64,000 bases of DNA from Chitinophagaceae bacterium UBA4407 (GTDB lineage: Bacteria; Bacteroidota; Bacteroidia; Chitinophagales; Chitinophagaceae), in assembly GCA_002390845.1 (NCBI GenBank), contig DGQT01000016.1, forward strand, positions 55,760-119,759, read 5' to 3'. Shown in pieces: positions 7,626-17,590 of the stretch (its first letter is position 1; each line of letters starts with the position of its first letter). A model generated the notes under the pieces. The model was given only the letters and a program-made list of their open reading frames with translations, was not told the origin of the DNA and did no database searches. Position numbers and translations under genes: made by a program.

Positions 7626-9263
7626 ATGGCAAAACAACTCTTCTTCGATATTGAAGCAAGAAACAGGATGAAACGTGGCGTAGATATTTTGGCCAACGCA
7701 GTTAAAGTAACCCTTGGACCAAAAGGTCGCAACGTGGTAATTGAGAAAAAATTTGGTGCACCTTCTGTAACCAAAGATGGTGTTACCGTTGCTAAAGAAA
7801 TTGAACTGGAAGACCCCATTGAAAACATGGGCGCACAAATGGTAAAAGAAGTTGCATCTAAAACTGCAGATATTGCAGGTGACGGTACAACAACTGCTAC
7901 TGTTCTTGCACAGTCTATTATTAGCGAAGGTTTGAAAATGGTTGCTGCAGGTGCAAACCCAATGGACCTGAAACGCGGTATTGACAAAGCTGTAAGCCTT
8001 GTAGTGGAAGATTTAAAATCTCAGAGCCAGGCTGTTGGTAACGATAGCAAAAAAATTCAGCAGGTTGCTACTATTTCTGCAAACAACGACGAAACAATTG
8101 GCAAACTGATTGCTGAAGCTTTTGCAAAAGTTGGTAAAGAAGGTGTGATTACTGTTGAAGAAGCAAAAGGTACTGATACAACTGTTGACATAGTTGAAGG
8201 TATGCAGTTTGACCGTGGTTATATTTCTCCGTACTTTGTTACAAACAGTGAGAAAATGCAGGCCGAACTTGCAAACCCTTACGTATTGATCTACGACAAA
8301 AAGATCTCTGCAATGAAAGACATTCTTCATATTCTGGAGAAAGTTGCTCAAAGCGGTCGTCCATTGGTGATCATTGCTGAAGACCTTGAAGGTGAAGCAT
8401 TGGCTACACTGGTTGTAAATAAATTACGTGGTACGCTGAAAGTAGCTGCTGTAAAAGCTCCTGGCTTTGGCGACCGCAGAAAAGAAATGCTGACTGACAT
8501 TGCAATCTTAACCGGTGGTACTGTTATAAGCGAAGACCTTGGTTACAAATTAGAAGCGGCTGATCTGTCTTCTTTAGGCCAGGCTGCATCAATTACCATT
8601 GACAAAGACAACACAATTGTTGTTGGCGGAAAAGGTAAAAAAGCAGACATCACTGCACGGGTCAACCAAATCAAATCTCAGGTTGAGAATACAACTTCTG
8701 ATTACGATAAAGAAAAATTACAAGAGCGCCTGGCTAAATTGGCTGGTGGTGTTGCTGTTCTTTATGTTGGTGCTGCTACAGAAATGGAAATGAAAGAAAA
8801 GAAAGATCGTGTTGATGATGCTTTACATGCAACCCGTGCCGCTGTTGAAGAAGGTATTGTACCGGGCGGTGGTGTAGCTTATATCCGCGCTATCGAAAGC
8901 CTTTCTCCAAAAGTAAAAGGCCAGATCGCTGATGAGCAAACAGGTATGGCTATCGTACGCCGTGCACTGGAAGAGCCTATCCGCATCCTTACGCAGAATG
9001 CAGGTATTGATGGTTCTATCGTAGTACAAAAAATTAAAGAAGGAACAAAAGATTTCGGTTTCAATGCAAGAACTGAAGTTTACGAAAACCTCTTTAAAGC
9101 TGGCGTTATCGATCCAACTAAAGTTGCCCGTGTAGCTTTGGAAAATGCAGCTTCAATCGCTGGTATGTTATTAACTACAGAGTGTGTTGTTGCAGATAAG
9201 CCAGAACCTAAATCTGCTGCTCCTGCAATGCCAGGCGGTGGTGGAATGGGTATGGATTATTAA
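7626..9263 (+). CDS. groL: Chaperonin GroEL, 60 kDa
   Basis: The 545-residue protein is a full-length group I chaperonin. The ATP-binding motifs are VTLGPKGRNV near residue 29 and GDGTTTATVLA near 86. The apical domain contains ISPYFVT and the family sequence EGIVPGGGVAY occurs near 410. The C-terminus ends in a short GGGGMGMDY tail of the GGM type. A strong terminator follows directly. Only one groEL copy lies in the window. Confidence 0.98.
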   Translation: MAKQLFFDIEARNRMKRGVDILANAVKVTLGPKGRNVVIEKKFGAPSVTKDGVTVAKEIELEDPIENMGAQMVKEVASKTADIAGDGTTTATVLAQSIISEGLKMVAAGANPMDLKRGIDKAVSLVVEDLKSQSQAVGNDSKKIQQVATISANNDETIGKLIAEAFAKVGKEGVITVEEAKGTDTTVDIVEGMQFDRGYISPYFVTNSEKMQAELANPYVLIYDKKISAMKDILHILEKVAQSGRPLVIIAEDLEGEALATLVVNKLRGTLKVAAVKAPGFGDRRKEMLTDIAILTGGTVISEDLGYKLEAADLSSLGQAASITIDKDNTIVVGGKGKKADITARVNQIKSQVENTTSDYDKEKLQERLAKLAGGVAVLYVGAATEMEMKEKKDRVDDALHATRAAVEEGIVPGGGVAYIRAIESLSPKVKGQIADEQTGMAIVRRALEEPIRILTQNAGIDGSIVVQKIKEGTKDFGFNARTEVYENLFKAGVIDPTKVARVALENAASIAGMLLTTECVVADKPEPKSAAPAMPGGGGMGMDY

Positions 9264-9297
9264 GATGATCTTCTATTATTCGAATTACACGAATTAT

Positions 9298-9328
9298 AAA
9301 AAACCCCGCAGTTATGCGGGGTTTTTAT
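9298..9328 (+). terminator. Terminator of groL
   Basis: AAAACCCCGCA pairs with TGCGGGGTTTTT around a 4-nt loop (GTTA), followed by T-rich sequence. Confidence 0.95.
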
Positions 9329-9357
9329 TTGTGCATATCTTTATGATTAGCGAAAAT

Positions 9358-9582
9358 TATTTTGAACCAGGCAGTAGTTTTTCAAGGCATCGCCTGTTGC
9401 GTCGCAATACGTTCATCGTTCCATTCTTTATTGATCAGAAGTTTTAGTGGAATGATACTTCTTGCGGATAAAATCATTTAAGAAATCAACAAGATTGCAT
9501 CAAAGTGCTGAACATAGCTGGTGCAGTTGCAGTGTGCGACGCAAGAAAAGCTTTATAGTAGCAAAAAAGTTGGGTAAAAAAA
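9358..9582. repeat. Inverted pair of the dispersed repeat family
   Basis: The L core is at 9397-9406 in the form followed by GTTCATC; the R core is at 9535-9544, followed by GAAAAGC. The ends read TTTTGAACCAGGC and GTTGGGTAAAAAAAC. The pair separates groL from the convergent YhhN gene. Confidence 0.88.
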
Positions 9583-9627
9583 CAAATGCCTTTTTACTTG
9601 TGGGGAAATCTCAGTCTTCAAAAGATG

Positions 9628-10320
9628 CTATTTCCTTAAAAAAATAATTGCCCCTTTTGCAATAAGGAAAATTGCGGTTGCATAAGTTATCATTACTACA
9701 ACTCCACCATAGCTGAATGCCGATGAAAATTTAATATACGCCAGTATTGAGTCGGAGAGAATAAAGAAGGCAGCGCCAGGAATAAAATAATTTGCTGAAA
9801 GCCTTTTCAGGCTTTTATTTTTAATAGTGCCGATGGCAGTAAGCATCATAAAGCCTAATGCAATTGTATAAACAGCAACAGGTATTTCCAAACTTTGTCT
9901 GCTAACATTTACCCATATTAAAAAAAGAAGGCACAGCACATAAACAAGTATTGATACGCCTGCCATAAAAAGAAAAATCCTGTATTTGGCAGTAAATGGT
10001 TTAAGGCGGTAAAAAAATATAATGAAGAAAATGTGTGCAATAAGAAATGATGTAAGACCAAATATAAAATTCGAGGGGTCGGCATCGTTTAGCAAAAGAA
10101 AATCACCTGTAAAGCAGAAGAAGAAAGCAAGATTGATCAGTACGTAAGAACGCTTGTGTTTGGTAGTGAGTGCTTCACTGTAAATTGATATTAGTAATAT
10201 TGGAACAAGTAATGTTTTTGTGTAAAGTCTGTACTCATCGTGATGGCTGATAATTAAAAAACAGTCGGCCACCAATGCAATCCAGAATAATGAAAATAAA
10301 AGCAACCTTGTTTTTTTCAT
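9628..10320 (-). CDS. YhhN/TMEM86-family membrane protein
   Basis: The 230-residue protein has about seven to eight hydrophobic segments and the family signatures YTKTLLVPILL near residue 33 and FFFCFTGDFLLL near 67, with the conserved Gly-Asp pair. Eukaryotic TMEM86 members and some bacterial relatives are lysoplasmalogenases that hydrolyse the vinyl ether of lysoplasmalogens. The activity is not established for Bacteroidota members, so I name only the family. It lies 24 bp after the HU/CCDC81-like gene on the same strand, a likely two-gene operon. Confidence 0.8.
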   Translation of the reverse strand: MKKTRLLLFSLFWIALVADCFLIISHHDEYRLYTKTLLVPILLISIYSEALTTKHKRSYVLINLAFFFCFTGDFLLLNDADPSNFIFGLTSFLIAHIFFIIFFYRLKPFTAKYRIFLFMAGVSILVYVLCLLFLIWVNVSRQSLEIPVAVYTIALGFMMLTAIGTIKNKSLKRLSANYFIPGAAFFILSDSILAYIKFSSAFSYGGVVVMITYATAIFLIAKGAIIFLRK

Positions 10321-10344
10321 ACGACATTTTTTCGGAGTATGGCG

Positions 10345-11223
10345 TTATTTTATTTCTGAAATTTTAATAGGCTTTTGCAGGTATTTTTGAATGGAATCTT
10401 TTGCCCTTGCAGTATCTGCATAATGCAATCTGAGTTTTAGATAAAGCTGGTAAATGCGTCCTGTATCTGTCAGCAGGCTATCGAAACCTGAAACATTTCC
10501 TAAGTTATTCAGTTGCTCTGTACGTTTATGTGCTCGAATTTCTGAAACGGTATTTTCAAAAATAAATTTATAATCTGCTGTATCATTTCTTATTAAAGAA
10601 GTTGTGTCTTTTATTAAACCGCCGGTATTGGTTGTTGCAACAGTATCAGAAAAAGGTACCGCCGAAACAAGGGTGTCTTTGCCGTCATCTGAACTGCTTC
10701 TTGTGGTAAACAGTTTATAAGTTCCCCAACCAATTACAACGAGTATAGCCATTACAATTAACATTGCAAGTAGCATTAATGCACTCCTGTTAGACTTGTT
10801 TTTTGTAACAAGTGATGAACTGCCTGCGGTATATTGTTTTCTTGCACCTTTTTGGTCTTCCGCACTGGCCGCAAAATCGTAAGGGGTAAACTCGTACTCA
10901 TTTGATTTAGCAAGTTTAAAAACGCCAACTGCCTCCATTTCGTAAGGTTTACCAATATTAATAAACTGCCGCATCAGTTCTATGTAAGACTCCAAATCTG
11001 ATAATATAAGCCCTTTATTCTTATTCGTACGCTGTGCAATATATTCTATCAAACCAGGATCGGTAATTGCTTTCTTATCATAGCTAAACTGTAAGGTTCC
11101 TTTTGGTATTGCAGGTTCAGCCTCAATCGTGTTATCAGAAAATGATAAAGTGCCAATCTTTTCAAACGAAACAGATTTTTTTTCCGAAAGATAATCAGCT
11201 ATTAACAGGTCGTATTGGTTCAC
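10345..11223 (-). CDS. Membrane protein with N-terminal HU/CCDC81-like domain
   Basis: The 292-residue protein has an N-terminal cytoplasmic region (about 1-125) that starts NQYDLLIADYLSEKKSVSFEKIG and resembles the paired bacterial HU-CCDC81 domains known from Bacteroidota. One transmembrane helix follows at about 147-170 (LMLLAMLIVMAILVVIGW). The remaining 120 residues are predicted outside the membrane and rich in Asp/Ser/Thr. Relatives often end in a SPOR domain that binds denuded peptidoglycan; I do not see a clear one here. The domain call is by pattern memory and tentative; the single-pass topology is clear. Probably cotranscribed with the YhhN gene. Confidence 0.55.
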   Translation of the reverse strand: MNQYDLLIADYLSEKKSVSFEKIGTLSFSDNTIEAEPAIPKGTLQFSYDKKAITDPGLIEYIAQRTNKNKGLILSDLESYIELMRQFINIGKPYEMEAVGVFKLAKSNEYEFTPYDFAASAEDQKGARKQYTAGSSSLVTKNKSNRSALMLLAMLIVMAILVVIGWGTYKLFTTRSSSDDGKDTLVSAVPFSDTVATTNTGGLIKDTTSLIRNDTADYKFIFENTVSEIRAHKRTEQLNNLGNVSGFDSLLTDTGRIYQLYLKLRLHYADTARAKDSIQKYLQKPIKISEIK

Positions 11224-11302
11224 TTTTTTCGCTGAAAGTAATGATTTTCATGCGACGAAACATAAATATTAATCAAATGATTTTTTTAGGTTTGCCCAAC
11301 CA

Positions 11303-11310
11303 TAATTTTG
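11303..11310 (+). promoter_or_regulatory. Candidate -7 box directly before the 114-aa gene
   Basis: TAATTTTG fits TAnnTTTG and ends 4 nt before the ATG at 11315, which would give a leaderless or nearly leaderless transcript. No good -33 TTTG is seen at the usual spacing. Confidence 0.5.
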
Positions 11311-11314
11311 CGGC

Positions 11315-11659
11315 ATGCTCACAAGCCAGGAAGAAAAATTTCTTGTTTACTGGAAGAACAACAGGGATCGTGATAAAAAACTCATGCGTCAGCTTCTTAT
11401 TGGCTTACCATTTGGCCTGCTGATTTCTGCGGGCATTTTATTGTCTCTGGATCTGGATTGGTACACAAGGGCAAATATGATTGCCAATAGTCAGCTAAAT
11501 CCGGTTATATTGTTGCTTGCATTAGCAGGAATCGCAATTTTCATGGCGATCTTTTATAAGAAGCATCAATGGGATATGCGGGAGCAGCGTTACCGTGAAT
11601 TGCTTCACAAAAAAGAAAGTGAAAAAAATAATAGTATTAAAAACGATGCAGCCAAATAA
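11315..11659 (+). CDS. Small inner-membrane protein, two helices, 114 aa
   Basis: The protein has a charged N-terminus (SQEEKFLVYWKNNRDRDKK), two transmembrane helices (about 28-48 and 63-86) and a charged C-terminal tail with Lys/Glu that may form a short coiled coil. I recognise no family. It is divergent from the HU/CCDC81-like gene and sits 37 bp upstream of the FKBP lipoprotein on the same strand, so the two may be cotranscribed. Confidence 0.7.
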   Translation: MLTSQEEKFLVYWKNNRDRDKKLMRQLLIGLPFGLLISAGILLSLDLDWYTRANMIANSQLNPVILLLALAGIAIFMAIFYKKHQWDMREQRYRELLHKKESEKNNSIKNDAAK

Positions 11660-11696
11660 ACACTTGGCCTGTCTCTAAACAAAAAAAGGTTACCAA

Positions 11697-12158
11697 ATGA
11701 AAAAAGTCTTTGTTCTGGCAGCAGTGCCTTTCTTATTTTTCGCATGTGTAAAAACTTCAGATCCATGTACTAATGTAACCCCGGCTTCAGAAGAGCCTCA
11801 AATACTGGCGTACTGTGGTGCTAACGGAATTTCTTATTCAAAAGACCCAAGCGGCATTTATTACCAAATCATCGACCCGGGTACAAGCCCACACCCAACA
11901 ATTACTTCTGTTGTAAGCACAACCTATTCGGGTAAATTGCTTAATGGTTCTGTAGTAGATTCATCTTCCACCGCACTTTCATTTCCATTAAACCAGTTAG
12001 TAGTTGGCTGGCAAATCGGGCTTCAGCTTATTGGCAAGGGCGGGCACATAAAAATGGTAGTGCCATCTTCTTTATGCTACGGCTGTAATGGAGCGCCGCC
12101 TACAGTTCCTGGAAACAGTATTTTGTATTTTGATATTACACTGGTTGATATAAAATAA
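11697..12158 (+). CDS. FKBP-type peptidyl-prolyl isomerase lipoprotein
   Basis: The 153-residue protein starts with a lipoprotein signal ending at Cys17 (FLFFAC). The mature part has the FKBP fold: a strand YSGKLLNGSVVDSSS where the family has YTGxLxDGxxFDSS, then LNQLVVGWQIGLQLIGKGGHIKMVVPSSLCYG and a final strand ILYFDITLVDIK. Such proteins catalyse proline isomerisation during folding of exported proteins. The mature domain has several Cys, including a CYGC pair, so disulfides are possible. It probably shares a transcript with the upstream membrane protein. Confidence 0.9.
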   Translation: MKKVFVLAAVPFLFFACVKTSDPCTNVTPASEEPQILAYCGANGISYSKDPSGIYYQIIDPGTSPHPTITSVVSTTYSGKLLNGSVVDSSSTALSFPLNQLVVGWQIGLQLIGKGGHIKMVVPSSLCYGCNGAPPTVPGNSILYFDITLVDIK

Positions 12159-12208
12159 TTTTCCTTCCTTTAAATATTATAAACCGTTAAATACATTTAG
12201 CGGTTTAT

Positions 12209-12390
12209 TTTTTTGCCCAGCTATGCAACATACTTAAGCTTTACTTGCGTCGCACTCTTGTACGGTTTGATTATTATTGAGCTTTTTAAACAGCTATTAA
12301 GTGCAGCAGCTTCTTTTACAGAACAATGATATACTGATGAAAGGATTGCGACGCAACAGGCGATGCCAAAAGCACAAAAGCTGGTATTAC
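12209..12390. repeat. Inverted pair of the dispersed repeat family
   Basis: The L core is at 12245-12254 with AAGCTTTACTTGCGTCGCAC. The R core is at 12347-12356 in the form preceded by GATGAAAGGAT. The two halves belong to different sub-forms. Confidence 0.88.
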
Positions 12391-12495
12391 ACTGCATTTG
12401 GCTGTAATATGTAATAGCTGCGGGTAATTATTTTTAGTGCAAAAAAGGCTTTTAAACAGCTTTTTTTTCACTGTTTAATTTAAATGTCAAACCCC

Positions 12496-12503
12496 TATCT
12501 TTG
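12496..12503 (+). promoter_or_regulatory. -7 box of secDF
   Basis: TATCTTTG matches TAnnTTTG, 34 bp before the ATG. The -33 region has only a weak match (TGTTT near 12472). Confidence 0.6.
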
Positions 12504-12537
12504 CCGCTCACAAAAATTTCGTAAACCCAAATAGTAT

Positions 12538-15500
12538 ATGCAACTTAAAGGTTTAGTACGTTTCTTTGCCATAGCGCTCATCCTCATTTGTATCTATCAA
12601 TTATCATTTACCTGGATCGTTAAAAGCTATGAAAACGATGTAGAAGACAGGGCCGCTTCGTGGGTTAAAGCAAACTACACCGCACCAGAGAAAAAATATC
12701 CCGATAATAAGGAGCTTAAAGCTGCTTACGAGGACTCACTTTCCAATCTTCAAAAACTGAGAAAGCAACGCATTCTCGACAGTACAAAGGAAACGAAGAT
12801 CGGGCCCTTTGGCTTAACTGCTTATAAGGATGCCAAAGACAAAGAATTAATGCTGGGTCTTGACCTGCAGGGCGGCATGAGTGTAACCATGGAAGTAGGC
12901 CTTGATGGGTTGATACGATCATTGGCGAACTACTCTAAAGACGCAGCATTTAATAATGCATTAAATAGTGCAGTAACATTAAAAGCAAACAGTGGTGCAG
13001 ACCTTATCAGTTTGTTTGGACAGGAATATAAAAAAGTTTCCAACGGCGCTAAACTGGCACCGCTTTTTGTTACGCGCAGCGATACTAAAATCAAATTCGA
13101 ATCCTCTGACGATGCCGTATTAAGTTATCTGCGTGATGAGGCTGCTGATGCATTTAAAAATACACTGCGTATTATAACTACGAGGATCGATGCATTTGGT
13201 TTGGCTTCACCTTCTATTAACCCCAATCCTGCAAAAGGAATTATCAATATTGAACTTGCGGGTATTAATGATCCTGAAAGGGTTCGCCATTACCTGCAGT
13301 CAACTGCAAACCTTCAATTCTTTGAGGTGTATAATATTAATGATGTTGCAGAGGCATTACAGAGTGCAGATAAAGCTGTTTCTGATTTACTTAAAGGAAC
13401 TGTCGCAACGGTAAAACCTGATTCAACAGATACTACTACCCAAGTTGTAAAGCCGCAACCAGTTGCTGCTGATACAAACAAAAATTTTACTTTCTCTGGT
13501 AACGATACGGGTAAAAAAACCAGAGTGGCCAAATCAGGCGATTCTACTGAAATACGCAGAAAGGAAAACCCAATTTTTACTTTATTTGCTGGGATTGCAC
13601 AGGGCCAGAAAGAACAAGATGGCAGCATTCATTTTCCCGCCTATATAGGCAATGTTCTTAAACAGGATACTGCTTTATTAGGTGAATATTTAAGAATGGA
13701 TATAGTGAGCAGTAAGTTCCCTGGTAATCTTGTTTTCATGTATGGGAATGTGCAGGACAATAACGGAGCAACTGTAAAAGACAGGTTGGCGTTGTATGCT
13801 ATAAAAACATTAGACAATGGTACAGCTAAACTTGAAGGCGAGCACGTAAGCAAATCTAGCCAGCAATATGATGAGAAAGGACGCCCATCAATCAGCATGG
13901 CTATGGATGCAGAAGGTACAAGGATATGGGGTAAAATGACTGCAGAGAATGTGGGAAAACCCATTGCAATTGTACTGGATAATTTTGTGTACAGTGCACC
14001 GAACGTAATTAATCCGATACCGAACGGTAATTCAGAGATTTCAGGAAACTTTACAGTACTTGAAGCGCAGGATCTTGCTGATATCCTGGAATCTGGTAAA
14101 TTACCTGCACCTGCAAAGATTGTTGCAGAGCAGGTTGTAGGCCCAACATTAGGTCAGGCTGCTGTATCTGGGGGAGCACTTTCCTTCTTTATTTCGTTTA
14201 TTGTAATCTTTGCGCTTATGCTGATTTACTACAATACAGCAGGCTGGGTTGCAAACATTGCTTTAATATTAAACCTGTTATTTACTATTGGTATTCTTGC
14301 AGCCCTTGGCTTTACCCTTACGGCTCCGGGTATTGCAGGATTGGTACTTACCATCGGTATGGCGGTTGACACTAACGTAATTATTTTTGAAAGGATCAAA
14401 GAAGAGCTTACCAGGGGCAAAGGTTATTTAACTGCCGTGTCTGATGGTTATAAGCGTTCTTATGCACCTGTATTAGATGCTCACGTAACCACATTTTTAA
14501 CTGCAGCCATATTGTTCATCTTTGGTTTGGGGCCTGTGCTTGGTTTTGCAACCACGCAAATGATCGGTATTGTATTATCGCTGTTTTGCGGTATCCTTGT
14601 TTCAAGGCTCATCACGGATTTTTATACCAATAAACAAAGGCACTTTGTATATTTTACTTCTTTTTCAAAAAAGATATTCCAGCACGCGAACTTTAAGTTT
14701 ATTGAATACAGAAAAGTTGCATATGGTATTTCAGTTGTAGTGCTGCTACTTGGCATTGGATCTTATTTTAATGGTTTCGATGAAGGGGTAGAATTTTCAG
14801 GAGGCCGCAGTTATACCGTTAAATTTAACACCGCACCTAATGTTGAAGAAGTAAGAAATGAATTGAAAAAGACTTTAATTGAATCACCAATAATTAAAAC
14901 GGTGAATACCAATGATCAGTTAAACATTACCACATCTTACAGGATAAAAGAAACAGGAAACAATATAGATTCTTTAGTGGAAGTAGCGCTGTATACAGGT
15001 TTACAAAAGTTTATACCAACCGGTACAACATTTAAAGAATTTGATAGTAAATACAAACAAAGTTCTCAAACAGTACTGCCTACGATTTCAGAAGACCTGA
15101 AAAGTGGTGCTGCAAAAGCAACCGTTATCTCTATTATTGTAATTTGCTTATATATCTTCATCCGTTTTCGTGACTGGCGCTATTCTCTTGGCACAATCGT
15201 TTCACTGTTGCATGATGTGCTGGTAACTTTGGCAGTATTCAGTTTCCTGAAAAATGTTGTTTCTTTCCCGCTGGAGATTGACCAGTACTTTATCGCAGCA
15301 GTACTTACGGTAATTGGTTTCTCGATGAACGATACTGTAATTGTGTACGACAGGATACGTGAGGATTCCAGGTTAATGAAAGGCACCGATAAAGCTACCA
15401 TTATCAACACAGCGATCAATCAAACATTAAGCCGTACTGTAATGACATCCTTAACGGTATTCCTTACATTGCTTATTCTGTTTTTCTTTGGTGGCGAAGT

Positions 15501-15636
15501 AACCAAAGGGTTTGCATTCGCAATGCTTATCGGTGTAATTACCGGAACATATTCTTCCATCTTTGTGGCTGCACCAATACTTGTTGACTTTGGAAGAAAC
15601 AGGCCTTTGGGCAAACAGGAAGAAAAGAAAAAATAA
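12538..15636 (+). CDS. secDF: Protein translocase subunit SecDF, fused
   Basis: The 1032-residue inner-membrane protein joins SecD and SecF, which use the proton gradient to help pull exported proteins across after SecYEG. The SecD half shows MLGLDLQGGMSVTMEV near residue 104, the long periplasmic domain (about 130-530) and the six-helix block with TIGMAVDTNVIIFERIKEE. The SecF half begins near 720 with FNGFDEGVEFSGGRSY and has IGFSMNDTVIVYDRIRE. Fusion is the usual form in Bacteroidota. The region around 290-340 holds a Thr/Lys/Pro-rich insertion between conserved blocks. It is monocistronic, ended by a terminator. Confidence 0.97.
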   Translation: MQLKGLVRFFAIALILICIYQLSFTWIVKSYENDVEDRAASWVKANYTAPEKKYPDNKELKAAYEDSLSNLQKLRKQRILDSTKETKIGPFGLTAYKDAKDKELMLGLDLQGGMSVTMEVGLDGLIRSLANYSKDAAFNNALNSAVTLKANSGADLISLFGQEYKKVSNGAKLAPLFVTRSDTKIKFESSDDAVLSYLRDEAADAFKNTLRIITTRIDAFGLASPSINPNPAKGIINIELAGINDPERVRHYLQSTANLQFFEVYNINDVAEALQSADKAVSDLLKGTVATVKPDSTDTTTQVVKPQPVAADTNKNFTFSGNDTGKKTRVAKSGDSTEIRRKENPIFTLFAGIAQGQKEQDGSIHFPAYIGNVLKQDTALLGEYLRMDIVSSKFPGNLVFMYGNVQDNNGATVKDRLALYAIKTLDNGTAKLEGEHVSKSSQQYDEKGRPSISMAMDAEGTRIWGKMTAENVGKPIAIVLDNFVYSAPNVINPIPNGNSEISGNFTVLEAQDLADILESGKLPAPAKIVAEQVVGPTLGQAAVSGGALSFFISFIVIFALMLIYYNTAGWVANIALILNLLFTIGILAALGFTLTAPGIAGLVLTIGMAVDTNVIIFERIKEELTRGKGYLTAVSDGYKRSYAPVLDAHVTTFLTAAILFIFGLGPVLGFATTQMIGIVLSLFCGILVSRLITDFYTNKQRHFVYFTSFSKKIFQHANFKFIEYRKVAYGISVVVLLLGIGSYFNGFDEGVEFSGGRSYTVKFNTAPNVEEVRNELKKTLIESPIIKTVNTNDQLNITTSYRIKETGNNIDSLVEVALYTGLQKFIPTGTTFKEFDSKYKQSSQTVLPTISEDLKSGAAKATVISIIVICLYIFIRFRDWRYSLGTIVSLLHDVLVTLAVFSFLKNVVSFPLEIDQYFIAAVLTVIGFSMNDTVIVYDRIREDSRLMKGTDKATIINTAINQTLSRTVMTSLTVFLTLLILFFFGGEVTKGFAFAMLIGVITGTYSSIFVAAPILVDFGRNRPLGKQEEKKK

Positions 15637-15653
15637 TTCCAGCAATATTTTAT

Positions 15654-15687
15654 AAAAAGCTGTTCCAGAAGGAGCAGCTTTTTTATT
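15654..15687 (+). terminator. Terminator of secDF
   Basis: AAAAGCTG pairs with CAGCTTTT, followed by a T run (TTTTTTATTTT). Confidence 0.9.
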
Positions 15688-15689
15688 TT

Positions 15690-15940
15690 AAATACATTTT
15701 GAGCCGGGCACCATTAAACTATGAAGCTTTTCTTGCGTCGCACACTGCGTCAGTAGAAACTATGTTCAGCAACTTGATGCAGTCGTGTTGATTTCTCTTA
15801 AATATTTTTTTAGTAAACAGTTTTATTTAAAATAAGTGCAATTGCACTCAGGCTTTTGATCAGCAAAGAATTAAACGATGAAAGGATTGCGACGCAACAA
15901 TGATGCTATGAAAATCTTAAGCTGGTATTATTCGTTTTTA
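15690..15940. repeat. Inverted pair of the dispersed repeat family
   Basis: The left end reads TTTTGAGCCGGGC and CTATGAAGCTTTTCTTGCG (core 15733-15742). The right half is GATGAAAGGATTGCGACGCA (core 15888-15897). Confidence 0.9.
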
Positions 15941-16116
15941 AATAAACATAAAAGTTCTTTCGTTTTAGTGTTGGGTTGTTCTGGTGCTTTCACTACCTGT
16001 TAACAAACGTTTGTATTTTCATTATGTCAAAGCTATTGTAAAAGAAATTTATGAAGCATTTACGGTCTCAAGATTGCATTTACAAAGATATCATTCAACA
16101 AATAAATTTTTTCACC

Positions 16117-17538
16117 ATGAAAACGAATCTAAAGACTACAATTTTTACACTGATTACTTTTACGGCACTTATGTCGTGCAGTGCAGGACGACATGCTTCT
16201 GCACAATCTCCGGACGATGATGATTATTACAATGCGCCGCCGCCTAACAATGACTACAGTAATAATCAGAACAATGATAACCGGTACAATAACGACCAGT
16301 ATGCTGATGATCAGTACAACGGGCAGCAGGATAATGTAAACATCGATGTTTTTGTAAATGAATTAAGCCCTTACGGCAGATGGGTAAATTATCCATCGTA
16401 TGGCCGCGTATGGATTTGTAACGAGCGTGATTTTGTTCCTTACAATACCGGCGGGCATTGGGTTTACAGTTCTTATGGCTGGACCTGGGCCTCTGATTAC
16501 CGTTGGGGTTGGGCACCATTCCACTATGGTCGTTGGGCATTCGAACCCGCTTATGGCTGGATGTGGGTTCCAGGTTACGAATGGGGACCAGCATGGGTTG
16601 GCTGGCGCTCTGGTGGTGATTATTATGGATGGGCACCACTTTCGCCCGGAATACATATCGGTATAGGTTTTGGCTTTGGTAATTATTTGCCTGCAGACAG
16701 GTGGTGCTTTGTGCCACGCAGGTATATCGGTTACAACCAATGGCAGCACTACCGTGTAGGCAGAGATCGAAATATTACGATCATTAATAACACTACTATC
16801 ATCAACAATACCAATATTTATCACAATACAAGATATGTGACAGGGCCTAACAGGGCTGATGTTGAAAGGGCTACAGGAAGACGTATAAATGAGGTAAGAA
16901 TAACAAGCGATGCAAGACCAGGCAATAGCAGGATGATTAATAACAATACAATAAGCATGTACAGGCCAATCATAAAAAGAGATGATAACAGAGTTGTTCA
17001 AGGTCAGGGTAACGATCAAAGAGACCGGCAAATAAGAAACATACCTCCAACGCGCAACAATCCTGCTCCACCTCAAAATAATAATGATGGAAGAAGGAAT
17101 GAAGATAGGCGTAACGATAATGGCAGACCACCAAATAACATACAACCAAATATCGACAACAACAGGATCGATAACAAAAGGGATGATAACCGCGATATTA
17201 CCAGGAACGACAAGCCTGTTAGAAACGTGAACCCAACAATCAACGATCATGATGTTGTAATAAACCGGAACAATATAAACGATAGAAACATACAACAAAA
17301 TAACCAGGAAAGAATGAATGCAAACGACAGGAATAACCGGACATATAACAATAACAATATGCCAGGAAATAATAACAAGCCGCCTGTTTATAATCAATCT
17401 CCAAACCGCGTAGATCGCAATATGCCAAGGGTTCAACAGCCTCAGGTACAACGCGAACAGCCCAGGGTAAATACACAGCAGGCACCTCCTCCAACAAGGC
17501 AGGCAAGCCCAAGAAAAAAAGGGCCTGGAAATTCATAA
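16117..17538 (+). CDS. DUF6600-type Tyr/Trp/Gly-rich exported protein
   Basis: The frame is open from 16051, but the ATG at 16117 begins a proper signal (MKTNLKTTIFTLITFTALMSC), so I use it; 473 residues. Cys21 could be a lipobox. After an acidic Asn/Tyr-rich linker, residues about 80-215 hold a DUF6600-like repeat of YGxW blocks (SPYGRWVNYPSYGRVW, GWTWASDYRWGWAPFHYG, YGWMWVPGYEWGPAWVGW). The remaining 250 residues are low-complexity Asn/Arg/Asp, rich in short NNxR runs, with a basic Pro-rich end. The function of the family is unknown; the composition suggests a flexible cell-envelope protein. A terminator follows. Confidence 0.8.
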   Translation: MKTNLKTTIFTLITFTALMSCSAGRHASAQSPDDDDYYNAPPPNNDYSNNQNNDNRYNNDQYADDQYNGQQDNVNIDVFVNELSPYGRWVNYPSYGRVWICNERDFVPYNTGGHWVYSSYGWTWASDYRWGWAPFHYGRWAFEPAYGWMWVPGYEWGPAWVGWRSGGDYYGWAPLSPGIHIGIGFGFGNYLPADRWCFVPRRYIGYNQWQHYRVGRDRNITIINNTTIINNTNIYHNTRYVTGPNRADVERATGRRINEVRITSDARPGNSRMINNNTISMYRPIIKRDDNRVVQGQGNDQRDRQIRNIPPTRNNPAPPQNNNDGRRNEDRRNDNGRPPNNIQPNIDNNRIDNKRDDNRDITRNDKPVRNVNPTINDHDVVINRNNINDRNIQQNNQERMNANDRNNRTYNNNNMPGNNNKPPVYNQSPNRVDRNMPRVQQPQVQREQPRVNTQQAPPPTRQASPRKKGPGNS

Positions 17539-17550
17539 ATTAAATCAATA

Positions 17551-17585
17551 AAAAAAAGCCGGACTATTTAGTCTGGCTTTTTTTA
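17551..17585 (+). terminator. Terminator after the DUF6600 gene
   Basis: AAAAAGCCGGAC pairs with GTCTGGCTTTTT around a 6-nt loop, with A and T runs on both sides, so it may act in both directions. Confidence 0.9.
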
Positions 17586-17590
17586 TTAGA

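Noticed and set aside
16363..17451. Long antisense frame of 362 codons opposite the DUF6600 gene
   Set aside because: It is opened by the biased codon use of the Asn/Arg-rich gene on the plus strand. The product is an Ile/Val-rich string without a known domain.
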